Shown: positions 52,236 through 63,681, counted from the first letter of the stretch. The stretch is 64,000 bases of DNA from CAVOXO01 sp963700425 (GCA_963700425.1 CAVOXO010000002.1:310001-374000), one strand, 5' to 3'. Notes: generated from the letters alone by a model not told the origin. Numbers and translations are program-made.

Positions 52236-53675
52236 CTACTCCACCACGCGGGTCGGACCGATCAGCCGTTCCTCCAACACCACCGGATCGGGGGGCAGGC
52301 CGGCCCGCAGCGCCGGGCGCGGCAGCGGTTCCGCCGCCCTGATGTCGACGTGATACCCGATGTCCACCAGAGATCCGATCGTGACGGCGCTCAGGACGTT
52401 GACCTCATCGATGAATCCGGTCATCAGTTCCGGACCCAGCATCGACTCACGCCAGTGAGCATCGGCCGTGCCGGCGCCGCCCACATTCTCGACCGGCACC
52501 GAGGTCCACCCGGTGAACCACTCGTTCGCCGCGATCGACGCCATGGGGCCGACGAATCGCGGATCGGGGCCGCCCGCCCCCACCAGCGGGGGCTGGTCCC
52601 ACAGGATCCCGATGCCGAGAACGTGTCCCATCTCGTGGAGAACGGTGTCGTCGAGCCGACCCACCGCGTAGAGACCGGCCACGTCGGCCGAGTCCACGAC
52701 CAGCACTCCGTAGAGGGGCAGACCCGAGGAGCTGCGCATCCAGCACGGTCCGGCAATGGCGAGGATGCCGCCCGCACCGTCGACCGGCTTGGCCACCACG
52801 TCGATGAGCAGGTCGTCGATGGAACCGGAGTAGGCGGGGATACCCGCCTCACAATCGCCGGGAGGGATGGAGACCGTTCCGCCCGGCAGGCCGGTGGTGA
52901 TCGTGGCCTTCCACCGCTCGGCGGCCGCCGACACGGTCGCGAACTGCCCGGCGGTGAACCCGCCGTTGTCTCGCAGCTGGATGTCGAACCTCTCCGCCGG
53001 GGTGCCGGTGACCACGACCGTGCGGTACGCCATGGCCACGCCGCTGTTGCCGTCGGACATCTCGAGGGCCACCTGATAGGTGCCGGGGGCGTCGTAGACG
53101 TGAAAGGCACCGATGCGCGAGTGGCAGTTGGCGATGGTGTCGTCCCACGCTCCTCCGTCCCAGTCGATGCGGCAGTTGACGCGGTCGCCCTGGGGATCAC
53201 TGATGACCCACTTCAGGCCTTCGCTGAGCGGGGCGGCACCGGATCCCTCGACCAGGGACAGTTGATGCGCCACCGGACGCAGCGACGGAACCGTCACGAA
53301 GTCGCACCCGATCAACGCGTCGGTGCCGTCGGTTCCGGCGACGTTCAGGGCATGGACGCAGACGATCCGCACTCCGGGGGCCGCAGTCACCTCGGCCAGG
53401 AAGCCGGTGGCGTCGCGTATGCCCTTCGCGGCCGCCACGTCGGGGCGGGACCGATCCGCCGCCACCGTCGCAACCGGACGGTCGTCGACGTCGATGCGGA
53501 CGGCGACGACCGTGTCGGGGGCGTCGGCGTCGTAGGCCCAACCCGACACGACGACCTTCCCTGGACTCCCGACGGCCCCGAACGCGCTGTCGAGCACACC
53601 CTCGGGGTCGCACGCCGCCAGCGACAACAGGGCGATGACGCCGAGGCCTATCGCCGCACTTCGGTGACCTCGCAC
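52236..53675 (-). CDS. Leishmanolysin-like (M8) zinc metalloprotease lipoprotein
   Basis: A 479-residue exported protein with a lipoprotein signal (AAIGLGVIALLSLAAC). The first 250 residues carry Ig/PKD-like beta modules (VSGWAYDADAPDTVVAVRID, FHVYDAPGTYQVALEMSDGN). The protease part has DDTVLHEMGHVLGIGILWDQ with the HExxH zinc site, and ADAHWRESMLGPELMTGF supplying the distal third histidine, as in leishmanolysins. It lies nine bases upstream of the redoxin and overlaps the upstream gene end by 28 bases. A secreted, membrane-tethered protease. Confidence 0.88.
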   Translation of the reverse strand: MRGHRSAAIGLGVIALLSLAACDPEGVLDSAFGAVGSPGKVVVSGWAYDADAPDTVVAVRIDVDDRPVATVAADRSRPDVAAAKGIRDATGFLAEVTAAPGVRIVCVHALNVAGTDGTDALIGCDFVTVPSLRPVAHQLSLVEGSGAAPLSEGLKWVISDPQGDRVNCRIDWDGGAWDDTIANCHSRIGAFHVYDAPGTYQVALEMSDGNSGVAMAYRTVVVTGTPAERFDIQLRDNGGFTAGQFATVSAAAERWKATITTGLPGGTVSIPPGDCEAGIPAYSGSIDDLLIDVVAKPVDGAGGILAIAGPCWMRSSSGLPLYGVLVVDSADVAGLYAVGRLDDTVLHEMGHVLGIGILWDQPPLVGAGGPDPRFVGPMASIAANEWFTGWTSVPVENVGGAGTADAHWRESMLGPELMTGFIDEVNVLSAVTIGSLVDIGYHVDIRAAEPLPRPALRAGLPPDPVVLEERLIGPTRVVE

Positions 53676-54412
53676 GTGGCTCCCTCCGCCGGTATCGATG
53701 CGTCGATGAAGGTCACCTGTTCGTCGGTCTGCGCCTCGCCGGGAGGCGCGAAGAAGGTGTACAGCGCCTCGCTGCCCAGCTCGTCGCCGGACTCGGTGTC
53801 GACGACCCTGACGACGACGGTGTAGTCAACCGGCTCCGAGGTCGGGTTCTCGACGGTCAGCTCGATCTGGTAGTCGTCGAAATCGTCGACGCCTGTCACC
53901 CGACACGAGGCCTCGGCGAGATACTCCTCGCTTGCCGTTCCGGGACCGACGACGACACCGTCGTTCGTCTCGTCCACGACCTGGTCAACGGCCTCGGAGA
54001 TGCTGTCGCTCGCTCGGTTCACCGCGAAGACGCAGCCACCCACACCCAGGACGAGGAGAACACCGATCACGATGAGAGCGATGGCCCACCCGGGTATGCC
54101 CGACTTCTTGACCGGCGGCCCGGGCGCACCGGGCGGCATGCCACCTGGCATCCCATAAGGCTGTGGGGGCGGTCCTCCCGGAGGGCCCATCGGCGCCCCG
54201 GTCGGGGGACCCGTCGGTGGTCCACCGGGGTGGCCTTCGACAGGGGCCGAGGGTGAGGTGGGGGAGGGCCCGGACACGCCCGGAGGCCCCCACTGACCAG
54301 GCGTCGGCGACTGCTGCGGCACGGGCGTCTGGGGAACGTGCGCCGACTCCGGCGGGTAGTACCTTCCGTCCGAAGCCAGCCACCAACCGGGGCCTTGCGG
54401 TTGATCACTCAC
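53648..54412 (-). CDS. Pro-rich membrane protein with GWWxxxDGxYY (DUF2510-like) motif
   Basis: A 254-residue protein. The start GPGWWLASDGRYYPPE is the short aromatic DUF2510-type motif common in actinobacterial envelope proteins, followed by a 70-residue Pro/Gly-rich cytosolic stretch, one helix (IPGWAIALIVIGVLLVLGVG) and an extracytoplasmic beta domain (FDDYQIELTVENPTSEPVDY) similar to FxLYD-type domains, with two cysteines. It is the first gene of the four-gene leftward unit with the M8 protease, the redoxin and the phosphoesterase. Confidence 0.8.
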   Translation of the reverse strand: MSDQPQGPGWWLASDGRYYPPESAHVPQTPVPQQSPTPGQWGPPGVSGPSPTSPSAPVEGHPGGPPTGPPTGAPMGPPGGPPPQPYGMPGGMPPGAPGPPVKKSGIPGWAIALIVIGVLLVLGVGGCVFAVNRASDSISEAVDQVVDETNDGVVVGPGTASEEYLAEASCRVTGVDDFDDYQIELTVENPTSEPVDYTVVVRVVDTESGDELGSEALYTFFAPPGEAQTDEQVTFIDASIPAEGATCEVTEVRR

Positions 54413-54487
54413 GAGTCACTCTCCTCGGTCGATGGCAGGCTATCCCGACGAGCGCCACGAGCGGCACGTCACGGGTCGGGGTCCGCC

Positions 54488-57010
54488 TCACGAGATGACG
54501 AAGTCGTCTCCCTTGACATCGATCGTCACCGTCGATCCCTCGCCGACCGAGCCGTCGAGGATCGCTGAAGCCAGCCGATCGCCGACCTCCCGCTGGATGA
54601 GACGCTTGAGCGGGCGGGCTCCGAAAGTGGGGTCGTAGCCCTGCCGGGCCAGGGCCTCCTTGGCCGGGTCCGTCACCTCCAGGGTGATCTTGCGATCGAC
54701 CAGGCGACGTCGAAGGAGGTCGAGCTGCATCACGACGATGGGCGCAAGATCGTCCTCCGTGAGGGCTCGGAATCTCACGATGTCATCGAGTCGGTTGATG
54801 AACTCGGGCCGGAAGAAGTCGCTCGGGTCACCGGGAAGATTCGACGTCATGATGAGCACGACGTTGGTGAAGTCCACCGTCCGTCCCTGACCGTCGGTGA
54901 GGCGGCCGTCGTCGAGCAGCTGCAGCAACACGTTGAAGACGTCGGAGTGGGCCTTCTCCACCTCGTCGAGCAGGACCACCGCATAGGGCCGTCGCCGCAC
55001 GGCCTCGGTCAGCTGCCCGCCTTCGTCGTAGCCGACGTATCCGGGCGGGGCGCCGATGAGCCGCGACACCGAGTGCTTCTCCATGTACTCGCTCATGTCG
55101 ATACGGACCATGGCGCGCTCGTCGTCGAAGAGGAACTCGGCCAGGGTGCGGGCCAACTCGGTCTTCCCGACCCCGGTGGGACCGAGGAAGAGGAACGAGC
55201 CGATCGGCCGGTGCGGATCCGACAGACCCGCCCGCGACCGCCTGATGGCATTGGCCACTGCGGCGACGGCCTCGTCCTGGCCGATGACCCTTTCGTGGAG
55301 AACCTCTTCGAGCCGAACGAGCTTGCCCATCTCACCCTCCATGAGGCGCGAGACGGGGACCCCGGTCCAACGGGCGACGACCTTGGCGATGTCCTCCTCG
55401 TCGACCTCCTCCTTGAGCATCCGCCGCTCGCTCTGCAGGGCGCTCAACGCCTCGGTGGCCGCCTCCACCTCGCGTTCGAGGACGGGAAGATGGCCGTAGC
55501 GGATCTCCGACGCCCGCGTCAGGTCGCCCGATCGTTCCGCCCGATCGGCATCGGCCCGCCGGGTCTCGAGTTGTTCCTTGAGATCACTGATCGTGGTGAT
55601 GGCGTCCTTCTCGGACTGCCAGTGGAGGCGCATCGAATCCACCTGCTCGCTGAGGTTGGCGAGCTCCTCGTCGAGTGCCTCGAGTCTTTCCACGGACGCC
55701 GGGTCGGTCTCTTTCGCCAGAGCGACGCGCTCGATCTCGAGACCCCGGATCCGTCGTTCGACGACGTCGATCTCGGTCGGGACCGAGTCGATCTCGATCC
55801 TCAGCGAACTGGCCGCTTCGTCGATGAGATCGATGGCCTTGTCGGGCAGGAACCGGCCGGTGAGATACCGATCGGAGAGCATCGCCGCGGCGACGAGTGC
55901 ACCGTCCTGGATCCGGACGCCGTGATGAACCTCGTAGCGCTCCTTGAGGCCGCGGAGAATGGCCACCGCCGCCTCGACGGAAGGCTCGCCGACGTAGACC
56001 TGCTGGAACCGACGCTCCAGCGCCGGGTCCTTCTCGACGTATTTGCGGAACTCGTCGAGCGTGGTGGCGCCCACCATCCGAAGCTCGCCGCGGGCCAGCA
56101 TCGGCTTCAACATGTTGCTCGCGTCCATGGCGCCCTCGCCGGAGCCTCCGGCCCCCACGACGGTGTGCATCTCGTCGATGAACGTGATGATCTGGCCCTC
56201 GGAATCGGAGATCTCCTTGAGCACGGCCTTGAGTCGCTCCTCGAATTCCCCCCGGTATTTGGCGCCGGCGACCATCGACGCCAGGTCGAGGGCGATCACC
56301 CGTTTGTTGCGCAGGGATTCAGGGATGTCGCCTTCGACGATCCGCTGAGCCAGGCCCTCGACCACCGCGGTCTTGCCGACCCCGGGTTCACCGATGAGCA
56401 CGGGGTTGTTCTTGGTGCGTCGCGACAGAACCTGGATGACCCGCCGGATCTCCTCGTCGCGACCGATGACGGGGTCGAGCTTGTCGGCCCGGGCGGCCTC
56501 GGTGAGGTCACGGCCGTACTTCTCCAGCGACTGGTAGGTGTCCTCGGGATTCTGATTGGTGACCCGGTGCGATCCACGGATGTCGGCGAGTGCGGACATG
56601 ACCTGTTCGCGATCGACGCCGGGAAAGCGGCGCTCCTTCTCGGTGCCGCGGGAGTCGGCATCGACCAACGCCACCAGGAGGTGCTCGGTGCTGAGGTAGT
56701 CGTCGTTGAGATCACGGCGCACCTCGTCGGCGGCCGCCAGCAGATCGCGGAACTCTCGTGACAGATGCGTCTCGGATCCGTGGGAGGTGGGCAGCGTCGC
56801 CAGTCGCTCTTCACTGCGGTTGCGCAACGACGGGGGCTCGATGCCGATCTTGCGGATGAGGGGAAGAACGATCCCTTCCTCCTGGCCCAGCAGCGACGAC
56901 ACCAGGTGGTCCGGCGTCACCTCGGGATGAGCGGACGCCGAGGCTGATTCAACCGCTCCGTTGATCGCCTCCTGCGTCTTGAGCGTCCATGTGTTGGGGT
57001 CTATCGCCAC
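54488..57010 (-). CDS. clpB: Chaperone ClpB
   Basis: An 840-residue disaggregase from GTG 57010 (AGGAAGG upstream). It has the N-terminal Clp repeat domain (TQEAINGAVESASASAHPEV), first AAA+ domain with Walker A IGEPGVGKTAVVEGLAQR and Walker B ITFIDEMHTVVGAGG, a coiled-coil middle domain (residues about 385-510), and a second AAA+ domain with FLGPTGVGKTELARTLAEFL and VLLDEVEKAHSDVFNVLLQL. The C-terminus has YDPTFGARPLKRLIQREV. It works with DnaK to rescue aggregated proteins, and HspR is encoded 0.8 kb away. Confidence 0.97.
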   Translation of the reverse strand: MAIDPNTWTLKTQEAINGAVESASASAHPEVTPDHLVSSLLGQEEGIVLPLIRKIGIEPPSLRNRSEERLATLPTSHGSETHLSREFRDLLAAADEVRRDLNDDYLSTEHLLVALVDADSRGTEKERRFPGVDREQVMSALADIRGSHRVTNQNPEDTYQSLEKYGRDLTEAARADKLDPVIGRDEEIRRVIQVLSRRTKNNPVLIGEPGVGKTAVVEGLAQRIVEGDIPESLRNKRVIALDLASMVAGAKYRGEFEERLKAVLKEISDSEGQIITFIDEMHTVVGAGGSGEGAMDASNMLKPMLARGELRMVGATTLDEFRKYVEKDPALERRFQQVYVGEPSVEAAVAILRGLKERYEVHHGVRIQDGALVAAAMLSDRYLTGRFLPDKAIDLIDEAASSLRIEIDSVPTEIDVVERRIRGLEIERVALAKETDPASVERLEALDEELANLSEQVDSMRLHWQSEKDAITTISDLKEQLETRRADADRAERSGDLTRASEIRYGHLPVLEREVEAATEALSALQSERRMLKEEVDEEDIAKVVARWTGVPVSRLMEGEMGKLVRLEEVLHERVIGQDEAVAAVANAIRRSRAGLSDPHRPIGSFLFLGPTGVGKTELARTLAEFLFDDERAMVRIDMSEYMEKHSVSRLIGAPPGYVGYDEGGQLTEAVRRRPYAVVLLDEVEKAHSDVFNVLLQLLDDGRLTDGQGRTVDFTNVVLIMTSNLPGDPSDFFRPEFINRLDDIVRFRALTEDDLAPIVVMQLDLLRRRLVDRKITLEVTDPAKEALARQGYDPTFGARPLKRLIQREVGDRLASAILDGSVGEGSTVTIDVKGDDFVIS

Positions 57011-57043
57011 GGCTGTCGCGCCTTCCTGTACGGGTTTCCATAC

Positions 57044-57078
57044 ATCATAGTCAATGAACTTGATGGTGTCATTATCAA
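57044..57078 (-). promoter_or_regulatory. clpB promoter region with HAIR-like inverted repeat
   Basis: TTGAT (57060-57064) and ATCAA (57074-57078) form an inverted repeat with a 9-base spacer, and further CTTGA-like elements flank it. A TATGAT -10-like hexamer lies on the minus strand at 57049-57044. HspR operators in actinobacteria (HAIR) are CTTGAGT-N7-ACTCAAG, so this is a diverged candidate at the expected place. Confidence 0.45.
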
Positions 57079-57100
57079 CTCCCCTCAAGGGCGGTGCCCT

Positions 57101-57793
57101 GTGTCACACCCTCCCGGATGCTATGACGACCCGGTGGAACGGATCGAGGCCGGCGCAGAGACGTGGGCGGTGGATGTCGCCTTCCTGGCGTCGCGATGGA
57201 GATGTGTCTGGGGGGAGTCGTGCCGGGGGATCGGCGCCGAGGCCGACGACGAGCCGTTCCGCGGTTGCTGCACGCTGGGTGCAGAGTTCACCGACGAGGC
57301 GGACGCCGCGAACGTCGCCGCCGCCGCGGCCTGCTGTGAGCCCGACGAGTGGTGTCATCGCGACCTCGCCGCGGCGACGGGGATCTTCAGGGACCGAACG
57401 AGGCGTGCGACCGCCGTCGTCGACGGCGCCTGCATCTTCTTGAACCCGCGCGGCTTCGAGGGCGGTGCCGGCTGTGCCCTCCACCTCGCGGCCGCCCGAC
57501 ACGGCGAGCCTCACCACGAATGGAAGCCCAACGTCTGCTGGCAACTCCCGCTGAGGGTCGAGCGGGGCGCCACCGAGGTGGTGACGCTGCGTCGGTGGTC
57601 GCGACGCGACTTCGGGACCGACGGCACCGACATCGCCTGGCTCTGCACCGAGGACGAGGGCGCCTTCACCGCCGACGTCACCGTGTTCGAGTCGCTATCG
57701 GGGGAGCTACGCGAGCTGGTGGGCGACGACGTGGTCGACGCCATCGGAGATCACATGAACAGACCGCTCGGCGATCGACCGCGTCACCCCTGA
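57101..57793 (+). CDS. Cysteine-rich protein, unknown
   Basis: A 230-residue soluble protein from GTG 57101, divergent from clpB. The N-terminal half is rich in Cys: SRWRCVWGESCRGIG, FRGCCTLGAEF, ACCEPDEWCHRDL, DGACIFLNPRG, GGAGCALHL, PNVCWQLPLR. The spacing suggests a Zn or Fe-S site, as in DUF3109/YkgJ-like proteins, though I cannot assign it firmly. The C-terminal half is mixed alpha/beta with DIAWLCTEDEGAF. Its location between clpB and hspR may indicate a link to protein-quality control, but nothing else shows that. Confidence 0.7.
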   Translation: MSHPPGCYDDPVERIEAGAETWAVDVAFLASRWRCVWGESCRGIGAEADDEPFRGCCTLGAEFTDEADAANVAAAAACCEPDEWCHRDLAAATGIFRDRTRRATAVVDGACIFLNPRGFEGGAGCALHLAAARHGEPHHEWKPNVCWQLPLRVERGATEVVTLRRWSRRDFGTDGTDIAWLCTEDEGAFTADVTVFESLSGELRELVGDDVVDAIGDHMNRPLGDRPRHP

Positions 57794-57836
57794 TCCCCGC
57801 GCCCCCGAGGAGCAGTAGCCCCGAACCGTCGGATCG

Positions 57837-58223
57837 TCAGCGACGTCGGGTGCGGGACTCGCTGTACAACACCACTGACGAGGGGGTCACGGGAACGAGG
57901 TCACGTCGGTACTGGCGATGGGTCCTGTCGACCTCGGCGGCGCCCTCCGCCCGGCTCTGCTCGAGCTCTTGTCGAAGTGCGGCTATCTCGTGTTCGAGCT
58001 CGAGGACCCGCAACACCCCGGCGAGGTTGAGCCCCTCGTTGGTGAGCTCCTGGATTCGCTGGAGGCGTTCGATGTCGGCCTCGCTGTAGCGACGGCTCCC
58101 TCCGTCGGTACGGGCGGGACGGACGAGGCCCTTGCGCTCGTAGATTCGAAGGGTCTGAGGGTGCACTCCGGCCAACTCGGCAGCGACGGAGATCACGTAG
58201 ACGGCTTGTCGGTACTCAGGCAT
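57837..58223 (-). CDS. hspR: Heat-shock repressor HspR (MerR family)
   Basis: A 128-residue MerR-type regulator with VISVAAELAGVHPQTLRIYE and RKGLVRPARTDGGSRRYSEA, then a coiled coil (LRVLELEHEIAALRQELEQS). This is the HspR pattern, and the gene closes the dnaK-grpE-dnaJ-hspR operon as in Streptomyces and Mycobacterium, 33 bases after dnaJ. HspR binds HAIR sites with DnaK as corepressor and controls dnaK and clpB. Confidence 0.95.
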   Translation of the reverse strand: MPEYRQAVYVISVAAELAGVHPQTLRIYERKGLVRPARTDGGSRRYSEADIERLQRIQELTNEGLNLAGVLRVLELEHEIAALRQELEQSRAEGAAEVDRTHRQYRRDLVPVTPSSVVLYSESRTRRR

Positions 58224-58256
58224 CGTCGGGCTCCTCGCCGTGGCGACACATCGATC

Positions 58257-59369
58257 TCACACTCCCAGACTGTCGCGCGGCGAGGTGGTCGTGGCGTCGC
58301 GCAACGCCTCGAGAGCCGACCGCTCCGCCGCCGACAGCGACGTGGGTACCGCCAGTTCCACCGTGACCAGGAGGTCACCCCGGCCCTCCGATGTGGCCGC
58401 GCCCCGATTGCGGATCCGAAACACCTTGCCGTTGGTCGTGCCCGACGGCAGGCGGATCGCCACACTGTCGCCGTCGATGGTGGGGACCTTGATGTCGGCG
58501 CCCAGTGCGGCCTCGCTGAACGTGATGGGGACCACCACGGTGAGATGATCGCCGTCGCGTCCGAACAGTGGATGCGGCTCCACGTGGACCCTCACGTAGA
58601 GGTCCCCGGCCGGTCCGTTGTTGCGACCCGGACCGCCCTTTCCCTTGAGGCGGATCTGCTGGCCGTCCCGAACGCCCTCGGGTAGACGCACCTTCACGAC
58701 ACGGGGGCGGGTCGTGACCCCCGTACCCGAACAGGTCGAACACGGGTGGTCGATGAAGTTGCCTCGACCACCGCAGGCGCCGCACGGCCGGCTGAACGAG
58801 AAGAATCCCTGGTTGTCGGACAGAACGCCGCGCCCGTCACATTCGACGCAGGCCCGCGGCGTCGTCCCCTTCTCCGCTCCGGTTCCCATGCACTCGGCGC
58901 AGGCAGCATCGCTGATGAGGTTCACCGAGGTGGTGACGCCCCGGATGGCGTCCATGAACGAGAGGTGAAGATCGGCCTCGAGGTCGGTTCCACGCTGAGG
59001 TCCGCGACTGAAGGGACCGGCCGCACCCCCCTGAAACGCTTCGCCGCGACCGAAGAGGTTGCCGAGCAGGTCTCCCATGTCGGCACCGAATCCCGGCGCG
59101 CCCTGCCCACCGAAACCGGGACCACCTCCGCCGAAGGCTCCCATCTGACGCGCCTGGTCGTATTCGGCGCGTCGATCGGGATCGCCGACGACGTCGTAGG
59201 CGGCGGACACCTTCTTGAACCTCTCCTCCGCGGCGGAGTCGCCGGGGTTCGCGTCGGGATGCAGTTGGCGCGCCAGGCGCCGATACGCCGCGGTGATGTC
59301 CTTCTGGGACGCGTCGCTCGACACTCCGAGGGCTGCGTAGAAGTCGGTTTCCAGCCATTCTCGCTGCAT
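58257..59369 (-). CDS. dnaJ: Chaperone DnaJ
   Basis: A 370-residue type I J-protein. The J-domain has DFYAALGVSSDASQKDITAA and RQLHPDANPGD with HPD. A Gly/Phe-rich stretch follows, then four zinc-finger CxxCxGxG repeats (CAECMGTG, CVECDGRG, CGACGGRG, CSTCSGTG) and the substrate-binding C-terminal domain. It stimulates DnaK ATPase and delivers substrates. It is third in the heat-shock operon, 18 bases after grpE. Confidence 0.97.
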   Translation of the reverse strand: MQREWLETDFYAALGVSSDASQKDITAAYRRLARQLHPDANPGDSAAEERFKKVSAAYDVVGDPDRRAEYDQARQMGAFGGGGPGFGGQGAPGFGADMGDLLGNLFGRGEAFQGGAAGPFSRGPQRGTDLEADLHLSFMDAIRGVTTSVNLISDAACAECMGTGAEKGTTPRACVECDGRGVLSDNQGFFSFSRPCGACGGRGNFIDHPCSTCSGTGVTTRPRVVKVRLPEGVRDGQQIRLKGKGGPGRNNGPAGDLYVRVHVEPHPLFGRDGDHLTVVVPITFSEAALGADIKVPTIDGDSVAIRLPSGTTNGKVFRIRNRGAATSEGRGDLLVTVELAVPTSLSAAERSALEALRDATTTSPRDSLGV

Positions 59370-59387
59370 GTGGTCGACGTCCTCCGA

Positions 59388-59989
59388 TCAGCCCCGGACC
59401 TTCACCATGGCCGCTCGCATGACGCGTCCGTTCCAGACGTACCCGCGCCTCATGACCTCGGCCACGGTCATTTCGTCGTCGGAATCGTCGTCGGCCGGCT
59501 CGGTGAGAACGGCGTCATGGACGTTGGGATCGAAGACCACTCCCACCTCGTTGACCGCTGCGAGGCCGAGCCGTTCGAGCACGGCACGGAGCGACGCCTC
59601 GATCAGCGCGACGTCCTCGGAGCCGGCATCGACAGCCGCCTCGCAGGCATCGAGCACGGGGAGCAGCTCGGTGACCAACGACTCGTTGGCGCGCTCGGAG
59701 ATCTCCCGCCGTTGGGTCTCGGTCCGACGCTTGAAGTTCTCGAAATCCGCCTGAACCCGCCGCGCCATGTCGAGGTACTCGTTGCGCTCGGACGCGACAC
59801 GCTCGAGATCGGTCACCGCCTGTTCGAGGGCCTCCTCACAACTCGAGAAGCCGGCCATGTCCGACGACGGATCCTCGATCTCGACCTCGTCCGCGAGGGC
59901 ATCGAGATCGAGGTCGCTGTCGTCGTCGTAGGGCTCTTCACCGACGTCTTCGAGAGCCGCCCCGTCGGACGCCTCGGATTCTTCGTCGG

Positions 59990-59993
<4 letters not shown>
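59388..59993 (-). CDS. grpE: Nucleotide exchange factor GrpE
   Basis: A 201-residue protein with an acidic leader, a long coiled coil (ALEQAVTDLERVASERNEYL, QADFENFKRRTETQRRE) and the beta-wing end (NEVGVVFDPNVHDAV, RRGYVWNGRVMRAAMVKV). It releases ADP from DnaK. Its GTG start overlaps the dnaK stop as GTGA, so it is translationally coupled to dnaK. Confidence 0.97.
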
Positions 59994-61831
<1,838 letters not shown>

Positions 61832-62070
61832 TTCGTTCCCTGTCTCCTGCTGGGGCCGGCGCCCTCGGCGACGGCACGGTGTGATGATGTGTTGACAGCC
61901 TAGGCCGCGGAACGGCTCTCAGCCCTGATTGATAGTGAGAGTATAGAGAAGTTGAGCGTGTCGTTGATAGGTCGTGTCGTGTGGCCTCGGTCACACGGCC
62001 GCGGCACCACTGGCACGCCCCAGCCCCTCGGAGATGGCGCCGACCATGCCGTCGCGGCCACAATCGAGAC
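61832..62070. promoter_or_regulatory. Divergent promoter region of dnaK and phosphoglycerate mutase
   Basis: The leftward side has a long 5' leader and an AT-rich core around 61928-61970. On the minus strand TATACT (61945-61940) is a good -10 hexamer. Several TCAA/TTGA half-sites surround it (TTGAT near 61929, GTTGA near 61951, GTTGA near 61965) that could serve HspR, but no perfect HAIR element was found. Confidence 0.5.
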
Positions 62071-62833
62071 ATGTACGACCTCATCCTCCTCCGCCACGGC
62101 CGCAGCGAATGGAACGAGCTCAACCTCTTCACCGGCTGGTACGACTGTGATCTGACCGAGGCCGGGCGCACCGAGGCCATCGCGGCGGGATCGATGCTGC
62201 TCGACGCCGGGATTCTCCCTGCAGTGGTCCACACGTCGCTTCAGAAGCGGGCCATCCGCACGGCTCAGCTCACTCTCGACGTGATGGATCGCATGTGGTT
62301 GCCGACCCGGCGGAGCTGGCGACTCAACGAACGCCACTACGGCGATCTCACCGGGCGGAACAAGGCGGAGACCGCGGAGAAGTTCGGAGCCGACAAGGTG
62401 AAGGTGTGGCGGCGCAGCTACGACATCCCGCCGCCCGACATCAGCGACGACAACACGTTCAACCCCAACGACGATCCGCAGTACGCGTCGGTTCCGCCCG
62501 ACGTGCTGCCCTCCGCCGAATGCCTCCAGCGATGTCGTCGATCGGCTGCTTCCCTACTGGTACGACGCACTGATACCCGACCTGGCGGCGCACGGCTCGA
62601 TCGTGGTGGTCGCACACGGCAACAGTCTCCGTGCCCTCGTGAAGCACCTCGATGACATCCCCGACGACGAGATCACCGAGCTCAACATCCCCACCGGTAT
62701 CCCCCTGCACTACCGGATTGGCGCCGATTTCCGGCCGGTGGAGAACCTCGACCCGTCCCAGCGGTACCTCGGTGACCCCGAGGCGGCCGCGGCCGCGGCC
62801 GCAGCAGTGGCGGGACAGGCTACGGGCCCGTGA
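62071..62833 (+). CDS. gpmA: 2,3-bisphosphoglycerate-dependent phosphoglycerate mutase (one frameshift)
   Basis: With one extra C near 62530 removed, 253 residues. The start MYDLILLRHGRSEWNELNLF has the RHG catalytic histidine; then FTGWYDCDLTEAGRTEA, SLQKRAIRTAQLTLDVMDRM, WRLNERHYGDLTGRNKAETA. After the frame correction (SDVVDRLLPYWYDALIPDLA) comes IVVVAHGNSLRALVKHLDDI with the second histidine and LNIPTGIPLHYRI. It interconverts 3- and 2-phosphoglycerate in glycolysis. A frameshift in an essential gene is best explained by sequence error. Confidence 0.9.
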
Positions 62834-62852
62834 CGCCCGTGACAGTCCATCG

Positions 62853-63572
62853 GTGACCGTCGAACCGGCGACGTTCGCCGTTCTGGCGGTCGTGGTCGTT
62901 CTCGGAGCCACCGTCCAGGGGACTCTCGGATTCGGCATGAATCTCCTCGTCGCCCCCCTGGCGTCGATCCTCGTGCCGGAGGCGGTTCCGGGCGCGCTGA
63001 TCGTGGCAGCGGCTCCGCTGACGATCGCGATCGTGGCCCACGAGTGGCACCACGTGTCGTGGTGGGCGTTCCGCTGGACGATCCTCGGCAGGGTGCCGGG
63101 CACCATCCTCGGGGTCTGGCTGGTCGCGACATTCGCCGGGCCGACCATCGGCATCGCGGTGGGGGTGAGTGTGGTCGTGGGCACGATCCTGTCGATACCC
63201 GCCCGGGGAATCCCCGTGAACCCCGCATCGTCCGCCGCGGCGGGTTGTCTGTCCTCCGCCATGGGCACCGCGTCGGGCGTCGGAGGACCACCCATGGCCC
63301 TTCTGTTCCGGAACCACGACCCCCGCACCGCTCGCGCCACCATCAGCGCGTCCTTCACCATCGGCACGGCCATCTCGATCACCGGCCTCGCCATCGGCGG
63401 TGAGATCAGCAGCGATCAGGTCGTTCTCGCCATGGCTCTGTGGCCGTGTGTCGCCATCGGGTTCGCCGCCTCGAGGCTGGCCATCGGCCGGATCGACACC
63501 GCCGCGTCGCGCCGGGCGGTTCTCGTCGTGGCCGGGCTCTCCGGTGTTGCCGCCATCGCCGAGGCCCTCTGA
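62853..63572 (+). CDS. TauE/SafE family permease
   Basis: A 239-residue membrane protein from GTG 62853. It shows the two internal repeats of this family: AVLAVVVVLGATVQGTLGFG with the conserved QGxxGFG, and SSAMGTASGVGGPPMALLFR. About eight helices are visible. Members export or import small organic anions such as sulfite, sulfonates or sulfur-containing acids. It sits 19 bases after gpmA; the substrate is unknown. Confidence 0.9.
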   Translation: MTVEPATFAVLAVVVVLGATVQGTLGFGMNLLVAPLASILVPEAVPGALIVAAAPLTIAIVAHEWHHVSWWAFRWTILGRVPGTILGVWLVATFAGPTIGIAVGVSVVVGTILSIPARGIPVNPASSAAAGCLSSAMGTASGVGGPPMALLFRNHDPRTARATISASFTIGTAISITGLAIGGEISSDQVVLAMALWPCVAIGFAASRLAIGRIDTAASRRAVLVVAGLSGVAAIAEAL

Positions 63573-63681
63573 CGCGACAGAGCTTCTCCGCCCACGGCCC
63601 GCCACCATCACGGCGGCACGGGCCCTGGGGAGTGACCGGCGGGGACGCTAGGATCTCCCCGATCCATCGAGGAGACGCGTC

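Noticed and set aside
61920..61975. CIRCE or perfect HAIR element upstream of dnaK
   Set aside because: Half-sites of TTGA/TCAA are present but no 9-9 CIRCE or 7-N7-7 HAIR symmetry could be built.
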